Below are positions 55,700 through 64,000 of a DNA stretch of 64,000 nucleotides, one piece after another (positions within the stretch are counted from its first letter, which is position 1; every line of letters starts with the position of its first letter). Both the position numbers and the translations under genes were made by a program. The stretch is from assembly GCA_905160935.1 (NCBI GenBank), contig CAJHZI010000620.1:1-64000 (forward strand). The letters are read 5' to 3'. Source of the DNA: Enchytraeus crypticus. Lineage: Eukaryota; Annelida; Clitellata; Enchytraeida; Enchytraeidae. Under the pieces are notes generated by a model. It saw nothing but the letters and a program-made list of their open reading frames with translations. It did not search any database and was not told the DNA's origin.

Positions 55700-56165
55700 T
55701 CTCTGTTAAGCGAATTCCATGAAATACGTTTAATTCGTCTCTAATATGTACAAAAGATCTTTCTTCTGTCTTCGGCAATGTGAATTATTTCAATCCAAGC
55801 CGAAATGTCCAAAGAAACTACACTATCTTCCATTTAATGAACGAATACAATTCAATTAAGCTTCCTTAGCGTTCAATGGTTTATATCATATTTACACAAT
55901 TTCAAGACACAACCTTTTTATTTTACAATCCATCTGTTCTGTTATCATTAGCTTTTCTTTATCTCTTTTCACCAAAAGTATCAAATTTAGACCCGATTGC
56001 CTTGGATTTTGCACTTATTCTGTTTTTATCCGCTTTTGTTTGATCTTTACGTATACGTATATACGACATCGTACGACGTTTTGGTGCCTTATGTGCAGAG
56101 TGTGCCAGAGACGTCCTTGACATTCTCTTTTGACTAGGAACCGAACGTTAAGTTACAATTTATTA
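55700..56165 (+). mobile_element. CR1/L2-like LINE C-terminal region, decayed
   Basis: Worn homology to the other copies (TTAATTCGTCTCTAATATGT, then GTGCAGAGTGTGCCAGAGAC, CTAGGAACCGAACGTTAAGT, ending TTATTAATTGATTAATG). Confidence 0.68.
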
Positions 56166-56322
56166 ATTGATTAATGATGCTGAATGAGGCTCCAAATTGG
56201 GTGAGTACATGATGCAGAATAGAGCAATAAATGGATTGACTAAATGTTAGGAGAACCTAATTCAATCCGTCCGTATTACTGTATTCCTTGTTATTTATTA
56301 TTTATTGTTATGCGCAACTTAC

Positions 56323-56571
56323 AATCTCGATTCAGTCGATGTTGCCTAGCGATTGGAGAGGGCCCAACGTATGTAATGTAATTGCTGTCGGTGAATATCC
56401 AGCATCCAAAACTTGTGGAGTCCTTCGCCTCGTAGTAATCGATAGCCACACATTTCTCGATGCCTTCGCAGGCTTCCCGACATTCGTTGCTATCCTGAAT
56501 TGATTGGAAGTTGAGAGGAGGAGGGTTGTGTGACATAACGTAGTCGAGCTTAGTCCATTCAGCACACGGCG
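56323..56571 (-). CDS. PAN/apple domain exon 2 (phase 1-1)
   Basis: Acceptor GCACGCAG and donor GTAAGT. It encodes PCAEW at the N-terminal side, [15 protein letters not shown], then [17 protein letters not shown], and ends HRLNRD plus a cysteine split by the intron. The six cysteines and the Trp two residues after the first follow the PAN pattern (C2-x3-C3-x5-C4-x15-C5). A long AT array lies about 60 bp upstream of the acceptor. Confidence 0.88.
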
Positions 56572-56635
56572 CTGCGTGCAAGTTATGTTAACGACTAGGA
56601 TCGAGAAATTGATAGAGAAAGGCCTACAGATATAT

Positions 56636-56711
56636 GTATATATATATATGTATATATATGTATATATATATACATATATATATATAACATATAATATATA
56701 TGTATATATAT

Positions 56712-56776
<65 letters not shown>

Positions 56777-56809
56777 TAGACAGAATGAACGAAGTATATA
56801 TATATATAT

Positions 56810-56874
<65 letters not shown>

Positions 56875-56884
56875 TATATATATA
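56636..56884. repeat. AT arrays with GA break
   Basis: AT arrays around a GAGAGAGAGA segment at 56759-56777; Tyr-Ile ORFs artefactual. Confidence 0.96.
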
Positions 56885-57169
56885 TTTGTGCAGTTTAAAA
56901 TTAATTAATTATGAATTTATAATAGAAAAATTTGTCAACTGCGTATTATAAGTTGTTAATTCTTTGAATTTGGTACTATGTCGACCTTATCCGGATTTTG
57001 GTGAATGTTCCATTTTTTGAACATGGCGCCTTAGATGTATGCAATGATGCTCTATGTTTTGTACTAATGCTCCATGTTTTGTGTTGTGGAGAAATGAATG
57101 TTAGTAAATTTTATGGCTAAAAATGGACTGTTAGTGCCCCTAACTTAAATATGTTGATGGATAGTCTAT

Positions 57170-59116
57170 ATTCTCAAACGTTTACTGCTGCAAATGCGTA
57201 CATGACACCACCATCCGATTCGGAAGGAGACTACGAAAAGTCCAACGAGGAAGAAACTGAGTTCTAGCCAATTGATCATTTTGCCCCTAAAATCTGCGCG
57301 ATCCTGTCGAAGCTCAATTTACAGGCTTACAGGGGTCAGCAGTGAAACGACGGAAATAGAAATGGATGAGGTGGATGATTCTGTTATATCGTTGGTCGAG
57401 GGCGTTGCAGCAGCAGCAAAGCGTAAGAAGAATTCGTATCTTTTTCTAACTGGAAGAAAGGTGATATAATCATTACAAAGTTACCAAATAATAAAATATT
57501 TTCGTATGTTAGAGTGAACAAACCAGAATCACCATCTATTGGCAATAATACTCTAGTAACATCTAGAAATAAATCACTTGTCGAACTATTTTAAAAATTC
57601 TTCAATGATGAGCTGTATGTAAAACTGAAAAAAAGAGTCAGAAGCTTTTACGAGGCTGCTTGACGCTAATAGTACATTCACTGTTTAAGTAAATGAGTTG
57701 AAAATGTTCATGGCTCTGCTTCTAATATATGGGTATCACTCACTGCCCAGAAGAGATTTGTAGTGGTGTAATGATGACGACGTCAAAAATGATGCAGTTT
57801 CAAGCGCTATGTCCAGAAATCGGTTTCGCGAGCTACTGAAGAATCTTCCCTTTGCCGATAGTAATTATTTAGAGCAAGGTGATAAGTTGCGAAGGTTCGA
57901 CCTCTTATCAAGCACGTGAACAATGTGTTTATGGAAAATGTTCCTGCAAGTACCATGTCAGTTGATGTTGATGAGAGCACCACAGACACCACAGTTGCAT
58001 GCACAGATTACAGCGAAAACCTATTCGATATGGCTTCAAATGATACGGTTGCAAAGGAACTATGATACAAAACAGAGTTGAGAACTGTCCTCTTGAAAAA
58101 ACTTTGATGAGAATACTACAGGAGCTGCTGTTTCATGGTGTGCAGTGACCGGCAGTGCAGGCAAAGTCAGTGTTCTTCAATGGAAGGACATTGCTGTCAT
58201 CAGAATGGCCTCTAACTGGTATGGTGTTGCTCCAGTTCACTCGGTCAAGAGGTATTCTTCTGTGGAGAAAACTAAAATTACAGTGATGATGTCAGATGCA
58301 GTGAAAAAATATAACTCAAACATGGGTGGAACAGACCAGATGCAGAGGAACATTTCCGAATACAGGACAGCTCTGAGCAATAACAAGTTGTGGTTGCAGG
58401 TCTGCAGTACTCTTCCGTCGGCAACTATTTCCAATGCTTGGATTTTGCATCGCTTATATGTTAATTGTACCTCCAATTTAGCACGACTTAAAAAAGCACT
58501 GGAGTCACACCAGATCAATCATTAGATTTGCCGGGATTTAGTCTAACCGTGACATTGTAGCCACCTCTTTACTTCTTTATGCAGAAAAAAGTAGTGGAAG
58601 ACCATCCCAGTCAGCCTTGGCAGTGGTAGTGCACATGGTTCTTGACGCCATGAGAATATATTCAGATATCTTTCATTTTCCAGTGAATATGAAGCAGAAC
58701 CTTTGCCGAATCTGTAAGAAGAACAACAAAGTTGGTTGTGCTGTGTGTCACGTAAACATGCATCCAGTTGACTGCTACAAATTAAGACATTTCACAGTTC
58801 ATTTCAAACCATCTAGATAGCAGTAGATGTGCCAATTTACTAAAGTGAAAATATTATGTAAGAAACTTCCATGGAACTTAATTTTGAAAACTTACACTTA
58901 GCTACATAACGATATCTATTTGGATTTGTTATCATTTTTATTGAGTTTTAACTGCTGCATTCAAAGCGCCATGTTCCAATATTGGAAGAATTTTTGTTTC
59001 AATTGATCAAAAATCAATGTCAAGTTTGCATTAATAAGTGTATTTATTATGACTACAGGACCGATTTTATTAGAAAATTATTTAAAAATTGCAAAAATAT
59101 TGGGCCACGAATGGGG
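57170..59116 (+). pseudogene. piggyBac-type transposase remnant
   Basis: Fragments in several frames match the piggyBac layout in order: an acidic N-terminal piece; NDAVSSAMSRNRFRELLKNL and FADSN followed by DKLRRF at about 57790-57900; MSVDEST with the first catalytic Asp near 57960; VLQWKDIAVIRMASN with NMGGTDQMQ at 58145-58525; and a C-terminal cysteine-rich finger CRICKKNNKVGCAVCHVNMH at about 58700. Stops and frameshifts break it, and the stretch between the first Asp region and VLQWKD is too short for the usual core. The possible right end is GGGG next to TTAA at 59117; no convincing left end was seen. Confidence 0.8.
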
Positions 59117-59491
59117 TTAATATATCATCGTTCACAAAACATCGTTTAATTTAACTTGTAGCTATCGGTTGAACTATTCTACAGTGTCCCGGAGACAACA
59201 CAACAACAGTGGCGTTTATCCCTCATAAACTCATTGCGCAACCCACCCCCTCAGTTTCCTAAAGTTAAGATACAAATTAAATTTTTAGCGAGATAATGCA
59301 AAAGGACAACGAGGTTACTTTCACTAATGACAATATATATTGGCTAATTTAAATAAATAATTTTAATTGGCACGAAAAACCCCCGTTGATTCTAAAAATA
59401 TCCCACGTTTGACCCAATATCCATAATTATAATTAAATATTGCAATTAAATGTTCGACTACGATCTCTGTCGTTATGACTCTAGACGCCCT

Positions 59492-59672
59492 TTCTCTCTC
59501 TCTCTCTCTCTATCTCTTAGTGCACTGCCTACAGGCAGGTCCATGGTATATAACGCCTCCACTCTTCTCTGTCTTCCGCCTTCCTCTTCATTTCCACATA
59601 CGAGTGGGTCTTTAAATCATCTAACATACCTAATCTCGGCCTGCCTCTGCCTCTTTTTCCTTCAAAAAACGA
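59492..59672 (-). mobile_element. RTE-like LINE 3' end with CT array
   Basis: CT array 59492-59516, then plus TTAGTGCACTGCCTACAGGC, AACGCCTCCACTCTTCTCTG, CTCGGCCTGCCTCTGCCTCT. Confidence 0.83.
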
Positions 59673-59760
59673 TGACCTTTACGAAATAAACATATTAACT
59701 ACGATATCAGTGACTAAGCTTACTTTTATTGTCAAAAAATTGTATGCACGATTTACTTAC

Positions 59761-59787
59761 CGGCGAAATCCTTTGAAGTCTCTCTGC
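59761..59787 (-). CDS. 27-nt linker mini-exon 1
   Basis: Acceptor TTTTATACAG and donor GTAAGTAAA bracket 27 nt that complete the last PAN1 cysteine (T|GC) and add RETSKDFA; the last base joins PAN exon 2 as GCG (Ala). Too short for ORF finders. It is supported by phase 1-1 symmetry, strong splice sites and the same arrangement after every PAN exon. Confidence 0.75.
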
Positions 59788-59815
59788 CTGTATAAAATTA
59801 AGCAATAAATATATA

Positions 59816-59819
<4 letters not shown>

Positions 59820-59873
<54 letters not shown>
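59820..59873. repeat. AT dinucleotide array
   Basis: Pure AT about 30 bp upstream of the acceptor of mini-exon 1. Confidence 0.96.
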
Positions 59874-59874
<1 letters not shown>

Positions 59875-59879
59875 GAATT

Positions 59880-60865
59880 CTACCTATAAAATGTTTGCAA
59901 TGAATAAGTCCTGTTGCATTATGTTAATATATTGAAAGCTGTGGTTTGGCTATAACCAAAAAGTAAATTTGTAATAAGATTCTTCCTTATATAGGATACG
60001 ATTTTCCAGTACGACATTTTGACATCAATATTAAACTGTTTCGAAGCAGAATCTTCAGAGTGAGAAAGAGAGAAATATGTTTTATTTTCACAAAATTTCA
60101 CAGAGTAATCACATTAATGAACTCGTGAAAAAATTAAATAGGCATCATCAGAATCTAAGTAATAAGTGCAATGCGTCCTGTAAATGCAAAAATAAGTCTT
60201 GTAAGTGCACAAATAAAACAACAACAAAAATGTATATAATAAATTGAATAAAAACTACGCCATCAAAGAGGACGATGGATCTTAGAGGAATAGAGCTAGG
60301 CTTTAGATCATGGGGTCCGGTTTTCTATTTTCGCTTGAGTCACTTTAATTCTTTAAGTTTTTCTAGTTTTTTAGTGTTTTCTTGGAATTAATTCAGGGTT
60401 AAGGGCAGGAGTAAGGGTTAAGGTTAGGGATATAAAAATTTTAACTTTCATTTTAAACGTCCATTCAACAATAACAATTAAACACCTCTCACTATTCATC
60501 TCGATCCTCCTGGCCTAATTCCAGATTCGTTTTAGAGTACATCGTAACCACTGCGTATATTGAGAGTGATCTAAATAGGATTACATGTGGAATAAGAAAC
60601 CTATATTTATATAAATGTATAAGTTTTGATGTTTTAGTTTCGCATTTGCGTTGTTGTTCAAAGAAGTCTAAGTTAATTATAATTTATAGGCTGTTAATAT
60701 ATTTAAGGAAAATTAGATTAGGTTACTGATTATCTAAGACTACATGCGTAACACTGTGTATATCTTTGTTACTAGTGCAACATAAATTTGAAGATGAACA
60801 ATAGCTTACATGTAAATTTTCCATTAAATTAATAAATACCACGACAGTGAAAATATAAACTATGT
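59880..60865. other. Intron sequence; degenerate telomere-like motif at 60396-60432
   Basis: Otherwise unremarkable. 60396-60432 contains GGGTTAAGGGCAGGAGTAAG and GGTTAAGGTTAGGG. Confidence 0.5.
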
Positions 60866-60867
60866 TG

Positions 60868-61072
60868 ATATATCTAATTTTTAATTAAATATATTTAAAC
60901 AGTTAAACAATCCAATTCCGTTTAACCAGTCCAGTGATTGTCCGAGATTTTACTTTCCGATCAGCTCGGTCGAGAATCGAACCCATGAAAGCTCATTTCA
61001 CCTAAGAATCTGTCATTAAAACTTCATGACGTTACCTGACGCCTCTAACCACTGAGCTAATGAGACATTCTC
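60868..61072 (-). mobile_element. SINE-C copy
   Basis: Minus strand has a textbook box A, TAGCTCAGTGGTTAGAG, near 61060 and box B-like GGTTCGATTCTC; plus shows AACTTCATGACGTTACCTGA. Confidence 0.86.
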
Positions 61073-61079
61073 TAGTTAC

Positions 61080-61640
61080 ATTAAATAAGGACTTAGCTTT
61101 TTACATTGTATACTGCATAATATACTTTAAATGAATAGTTAGAAGTTCATTTTAGGACATTATATTGCTGTACAAGACTAAAATTTACAGTGTAGATTAA
61201 AAAAGGCTTTACAGGGTATATTAAAGATAAGACGTTAAAGAATACTTTGAAAGAAGACAAATACTATAAACGAAAGAAGAATTCACAGTGTACTCTATAT
61301 GAATAATTGTACGTTAAAAGAAAAAGTTGCAGTGTACTTTAGATGGCGGGTTTAGAGTAACAACACAAATGAATTGAGCCGTAACAGAAATGATTTACAA
61401 AGAAGAAAACTAACGCTAAACGTGGCTCTAGCTTCATGCTTCGGATTAAATCACCTACAAACTGAACATTATCTTTAGTCACCTATGAACTGAATATAAA
61501 TTTTAGTCACCCACTAATTGAATATTAACTCTGAGATGGTTTGCTATTTCGTAAAATACATGACCTCCCTGGAGGTATTATTATGTATTTAAAAGATTAT
61601 GTATCCAAAGTCACTTAACGTTTAGACAATCACGGAAGTA
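61080..61640. other. Intron sequence, nothing recognised
   Basis: Repeated loose words (TTTACAGTGTA, GTCACCTATGAACTGAATAT) but no defined family. Confidence 0.4.
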
Positions 61641-61649
61641 AACAAAATG

Positions 61650-62005
61650 GATGCATCCATCTCTCTATCTCTCTCTCTATCTTTCTCTATCTCTCTCTCT
61701 CTATATATCTCTAGTTTTCTGCTAAGCGGCAGGTCCAATGTACTTATTCCTAATGCTATGCTGCTTTTCACGCTTCAATAAAAAGGCACCAGATCGATCA
61801 ATGAGTTAATAACTTGTTAAAAGGCCATGCCTTATCCACACGTTAATGTAGCCTATATAATCCAAGAAGAATTAAAATCATCTTAAAAGGCCTTGCCTTG
61901 TCCACACTCTAATGTAGCCTAGAGCGTCCAAGAAAAGTTAATAGCAGCTTAAAAGGCTAGAGGCCTTATCCATAATTTAATGTATCCTATCCATACCTCA
62001 TTAAA
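61650..62005 (-). mobile_element. SINE-B copy with CT array and internal duplication
   Basis: CT/CTAT array 61650-61712, then plus CTGCTAAGCGGCAGGTCCAA. The segment CTTAAAAGGCC..CTTATCCA..TTAATGTAGCCTA recurs three times at 61830-61990. Confidence 0.72.
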
Positions 62006-62170
62006 TCTATCAAGCCTCACGTACGATCACAACAATCGGAATGCAACTTTCATTCAAGATAACATCAGCACTACAGCCACAAATCAAAACCTGAGAATCA
62101 ATAGGCCCAAAACCGTGTAAAATAAACAAGTATAGAAAACCGTCAAAGATACACATCCACTCATACTTAC

Positions 62171-62422
62171 AGGTTCTACTCAGTCGGAAGAGATGAACGT
62201 TAGGAGTATCTCTCTTCCTCATCTTCAAGTCCTTCTCGTCCAAAATCAGGCCGCAACCTCTCTTACTTGCGTCGTCCGTCTGATCATAGATGATTCCAAA
62301 ACAATGCTTCAGACTTATGCAGAGGTTCTTGCACGACCTTAGAGACTGGAACGAAGTGACCATAATTGGATTGGAGACGGTTGTATTGAGGCTCTCCATC
62401 CAAGAAAGGCAATCTTCTCTCA
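62171..62422 (-). CDS. PAN/apple domain exon 1 (phase 1-1)
   Basis: First exon of the gene visible here. Acceptor TTCAG precedes 62422 and donor GTAAGT follows 62171. It encodes about 83 residues: REDC, then W two residues later, SLRSCKNLC, the block KHCFGIIYDQTDDASKRGC, and RLSRT leading to a cysteine codon split T|GC by the intron. Spacings C-x3-C-x5-C-x15-C match the other four PAN exons exactly. Reading on past the donor gives a longer open frame, but the donor is conserved in position in all five copies. This copy has Gly where the others have an aromatic residue after the fifth Cys. Confidence 0.85.
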
Positions 62423-62584
62423 CTGAAGATACAATAAGTTCGCACTCTAAAGTTTAGTTTAGTTAGTTTTGTGCTCTTTAGAGGTATGAACTTAATTTAC
62501 TTATTCAGTCTTTAACAATTTTGAGATGTTTTAAAAATTTATTTTGAATTTTCACTTGCTAGTGTCTGGCCATTTCTTAATTTG

Positions 62585-62825
62585 AAATATTCATTTGTAT
62601 GGCTACCAGCGTTTTTACTTTAATTGGTATTGTAATAGATATTTTTTGTATATCAGACTCAAGTATACTCTGTTATAACTACTAATTATGGTATTACCGA
62701 ACAGAGCTATGACTCTTTTATGGTATCCTCTTTTGTATTGTTATTTGTTTATCTAACTACATGCACGTCCCTTTATTTGTGTAATCTATGCCGTGATGAA
62801 AAAATAAACGTTACTAAACTGAAAA
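62585..62825 (+). repeat. Dispersed repeat, copy 1
   Basis: ATGGCTACCAGCGTTTTTAC start, CCGAACAGAGCTATGACTCT, ATCTAACTACATGCACGTCC, ending AATAAACG. Second copy at 63745. Confidence 0.75.
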
Positions 62826-62869
62826 AAGTTATCAACCGGAATACTATTTGACTCAAACTCTATTGAACT

Positions 62870-63165
62870 GTTATCTGCTGGATATAAATCACTCTGCCTC
62901 CAGATCTTCACTCATGATCTACTACTGCCAGCTTCAGTTGTAGGTTGAAAACACATCTCTATAAACTTTTTCATCTTACCCGACTGGTTTTTTTATCACC
63001 GGACTGGCACCTTTTAGGATCTTTTTCTTTCTCTTCAGCACACGTTTTTTTCAGATCATTTTGAGTGAATCTATTTATAGTGACATGTGGTGGGGGTCGT
63101 TCCTGACATAATCCTTGTATTTGAGGAAACGGACATTAAACCGTTATTATTAAAAGGAGTTATAA
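62870..63165 (+). mobile_element. CR1/L2-like LINE 3' end
   Basis: GGTTGAAAACACATCTCTAT (end of ORF: LKTHLYKLF), GTTCCTGACATAATCCTTGT, GAGGAAACGGACATTAAACC, tail TTATTATTA. Confidence 0.8.
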
Positions 63166-63507
63166 TGGTTTCTTTTAGTTGAGCAACTTTACTTTAACAA
63201 ATCCTGGTACTGTATTGTGTTAATTTATCTCTTATTTGTTTTTTAACGGTGTAAGATATCTGTTTGACTGCGATATCATCTTCAATATATTTATAATTAA
63301 TATAGTATATTAATATTAATAAAATATATTCTAATTAGTATCATATGATTCTGCATTTGTTAGAATGATTTCGGATGTATCTAGGATCATGTGATTCTGT
63401 ATTGCTTAGTATGACGTAGGATTGGCATAGGATAATAAAATTCTGCAATGGTTAGAAAGATTTTGCATTGATTTAGATCCTTCCGCTTCTGTATTAGTAG
63501 GATATTG

Positions 63508-63742
63508 AATGTCTCAATAGCGTAGGGGTAACGTCATGAAGTTTTAAATGACAGATCCTGAGGTGAATTGAACTCTCGTGGGTTCGAATCCCAGACGCGC
63601 TGATCTGAGAGTAAATTCTCGGACATTCACAGGACTGGTTATATGGAAAATGGACTAAATTGCCTAACGGTTAAAACATGTGGTATTAAAAGTGATAGAT
63701 ATCAACATAGTTGATCATTTCACTATAATGCGTGTTTACTTT
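63508..63742 (+). mobile_element. SINE-C copy
   Basis: TAGCGTAGGGGTAACGTCAT, GGTGAATTGAACTCTCGTGG, GGTTCGAATCCC (box B), CTCGGACATTCACAGGACTG, GATAGATATCAACATAGTTG. Confidence 0.88.
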
Positions 63743-63744
63743 TT

Positions 63745-63980
63745 TACTTTTGACATTGTACGGCTACCAACGGTTTTACTGTAATTAGTAATGTAATATA
63801 TTTTTTAAATTTCAGACTTAAGTACACTCTGCTATAGATGTTAATTATGGTGTTACCGAACAGAGCTATGGCTCTTTACGGTAGCCTCGTTCGTATTCTG
63901 ATTTGTTTATCTAACTACATGCACGTTCCTATTGTTTGTATAATCTGTGCTGTGATGAACAAATAAACGATACTAGATAT
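63745..63980 (+). repeat. Dispersed repeat, copy 2
   Basis: TACGGCTACCAACGGTTTTA, CCGAACAGAGCTATGGCTCT, ATCTAACTACATGCACGTTC, ending AATAAACG, as at 62585. Confidence 0.75.
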
Positions 63981-64000
63981 GATGTAGGATTGATCTAGGA

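Noticed and set aside
58617-58820. Independent zinc-finger gene
   Set aside because: Its position and Cys/His pattern match the C-terminal finger of the piggyBac remnant directly upstream.

Overview
The window is animal nuclear DNA: AT-rich, intron-dominated and crowded with LINEs, tRNA-derived SINEs, Tc1/mariner and piggyBac DNA transposons and simple-sequence arrays. Nothing bacterial or viral is visible. The mix (RTE-like and CR1/L2-like LINEs, several tRNA SINEs, very long AT, GAT and AATC arrays, a multi-PAN extracellular protein) fits an invertebrate, perhaps a lophotrochozoan such as a mollusc, but the species cannot be fixed from this sequence alone.

The only convincing host gene lies on the minus strand and fills most of the window. 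From its 5' side (high coordinates) I could assemble 22 exons between 62422 and 8496. Five PAN/apple-domain exons (62171-62422, 56323-56571, 52629-52868, 49937-50197, 46797-47045) are each followed by a mini-exon of 27, 27, 27, 27 and 18 nt. They are followed by six copies of a six-cysteine module, each split over two exons: an 'A' exon (phase 1 to 2) carrying C-x7-C-x25-27-C and a 'B' exon (phase 2 to 1) carrying C-x5-C-x15-17-C. All exons have AG/GT borders except the last, which ends at a stop. All junctions keep frame with no in-frame stop, and the joined frame is 952 codons including the TAA at 8496-8498. The 5' end (start codon, signal peptide) lies beyond the right edge. I do not recognise the six-cysteine module. 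The product is inferred to be a secreted or surface, disulfide-rich modular protein.

Everything else is mobile or tandem DNA in the introns and flanks. Two Tc1/mariner elements look complete: a DD37D element (13738-15720) and a DD37E element (36326-37904), each with an intact transposase ORF, near-perfect terminal inverted repeats and TA duplications. A third mariner (20575-21361) and a piggyBac relative (about 57170-59116) are decayed. RTE-like LINEs occur as long fragments at 75-1860, 18120-18905, 39410-40665, 43490-44540, 45060-45790 and 45850-46430, plus many 3'-end scraps. CR1/L2-like LINEs occur at 1916-3425, 28850-29600, 47280-47970, 55700-56160 and 62870-63160, plus tail scraps. Three SINE families (called A, B and C here), two 5S-rRNA-like scraps, a small MITE and a fold-back element make up most of the rest.

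Simple-sequence arrays often begin exactly at LINE 3' ends: AT/AG after the RTE-like family, TTGA after CR1/L2-like tails, GAT after a second RTE-like family. Several arrays and transposons touch exon borders of the PAN/six-Cys gene. Translations made only of Tyr-Ile, Asp, Met, Ser-Gln or Leu-Ser repeats are microsatellite artefacts and are not annotated as genes.
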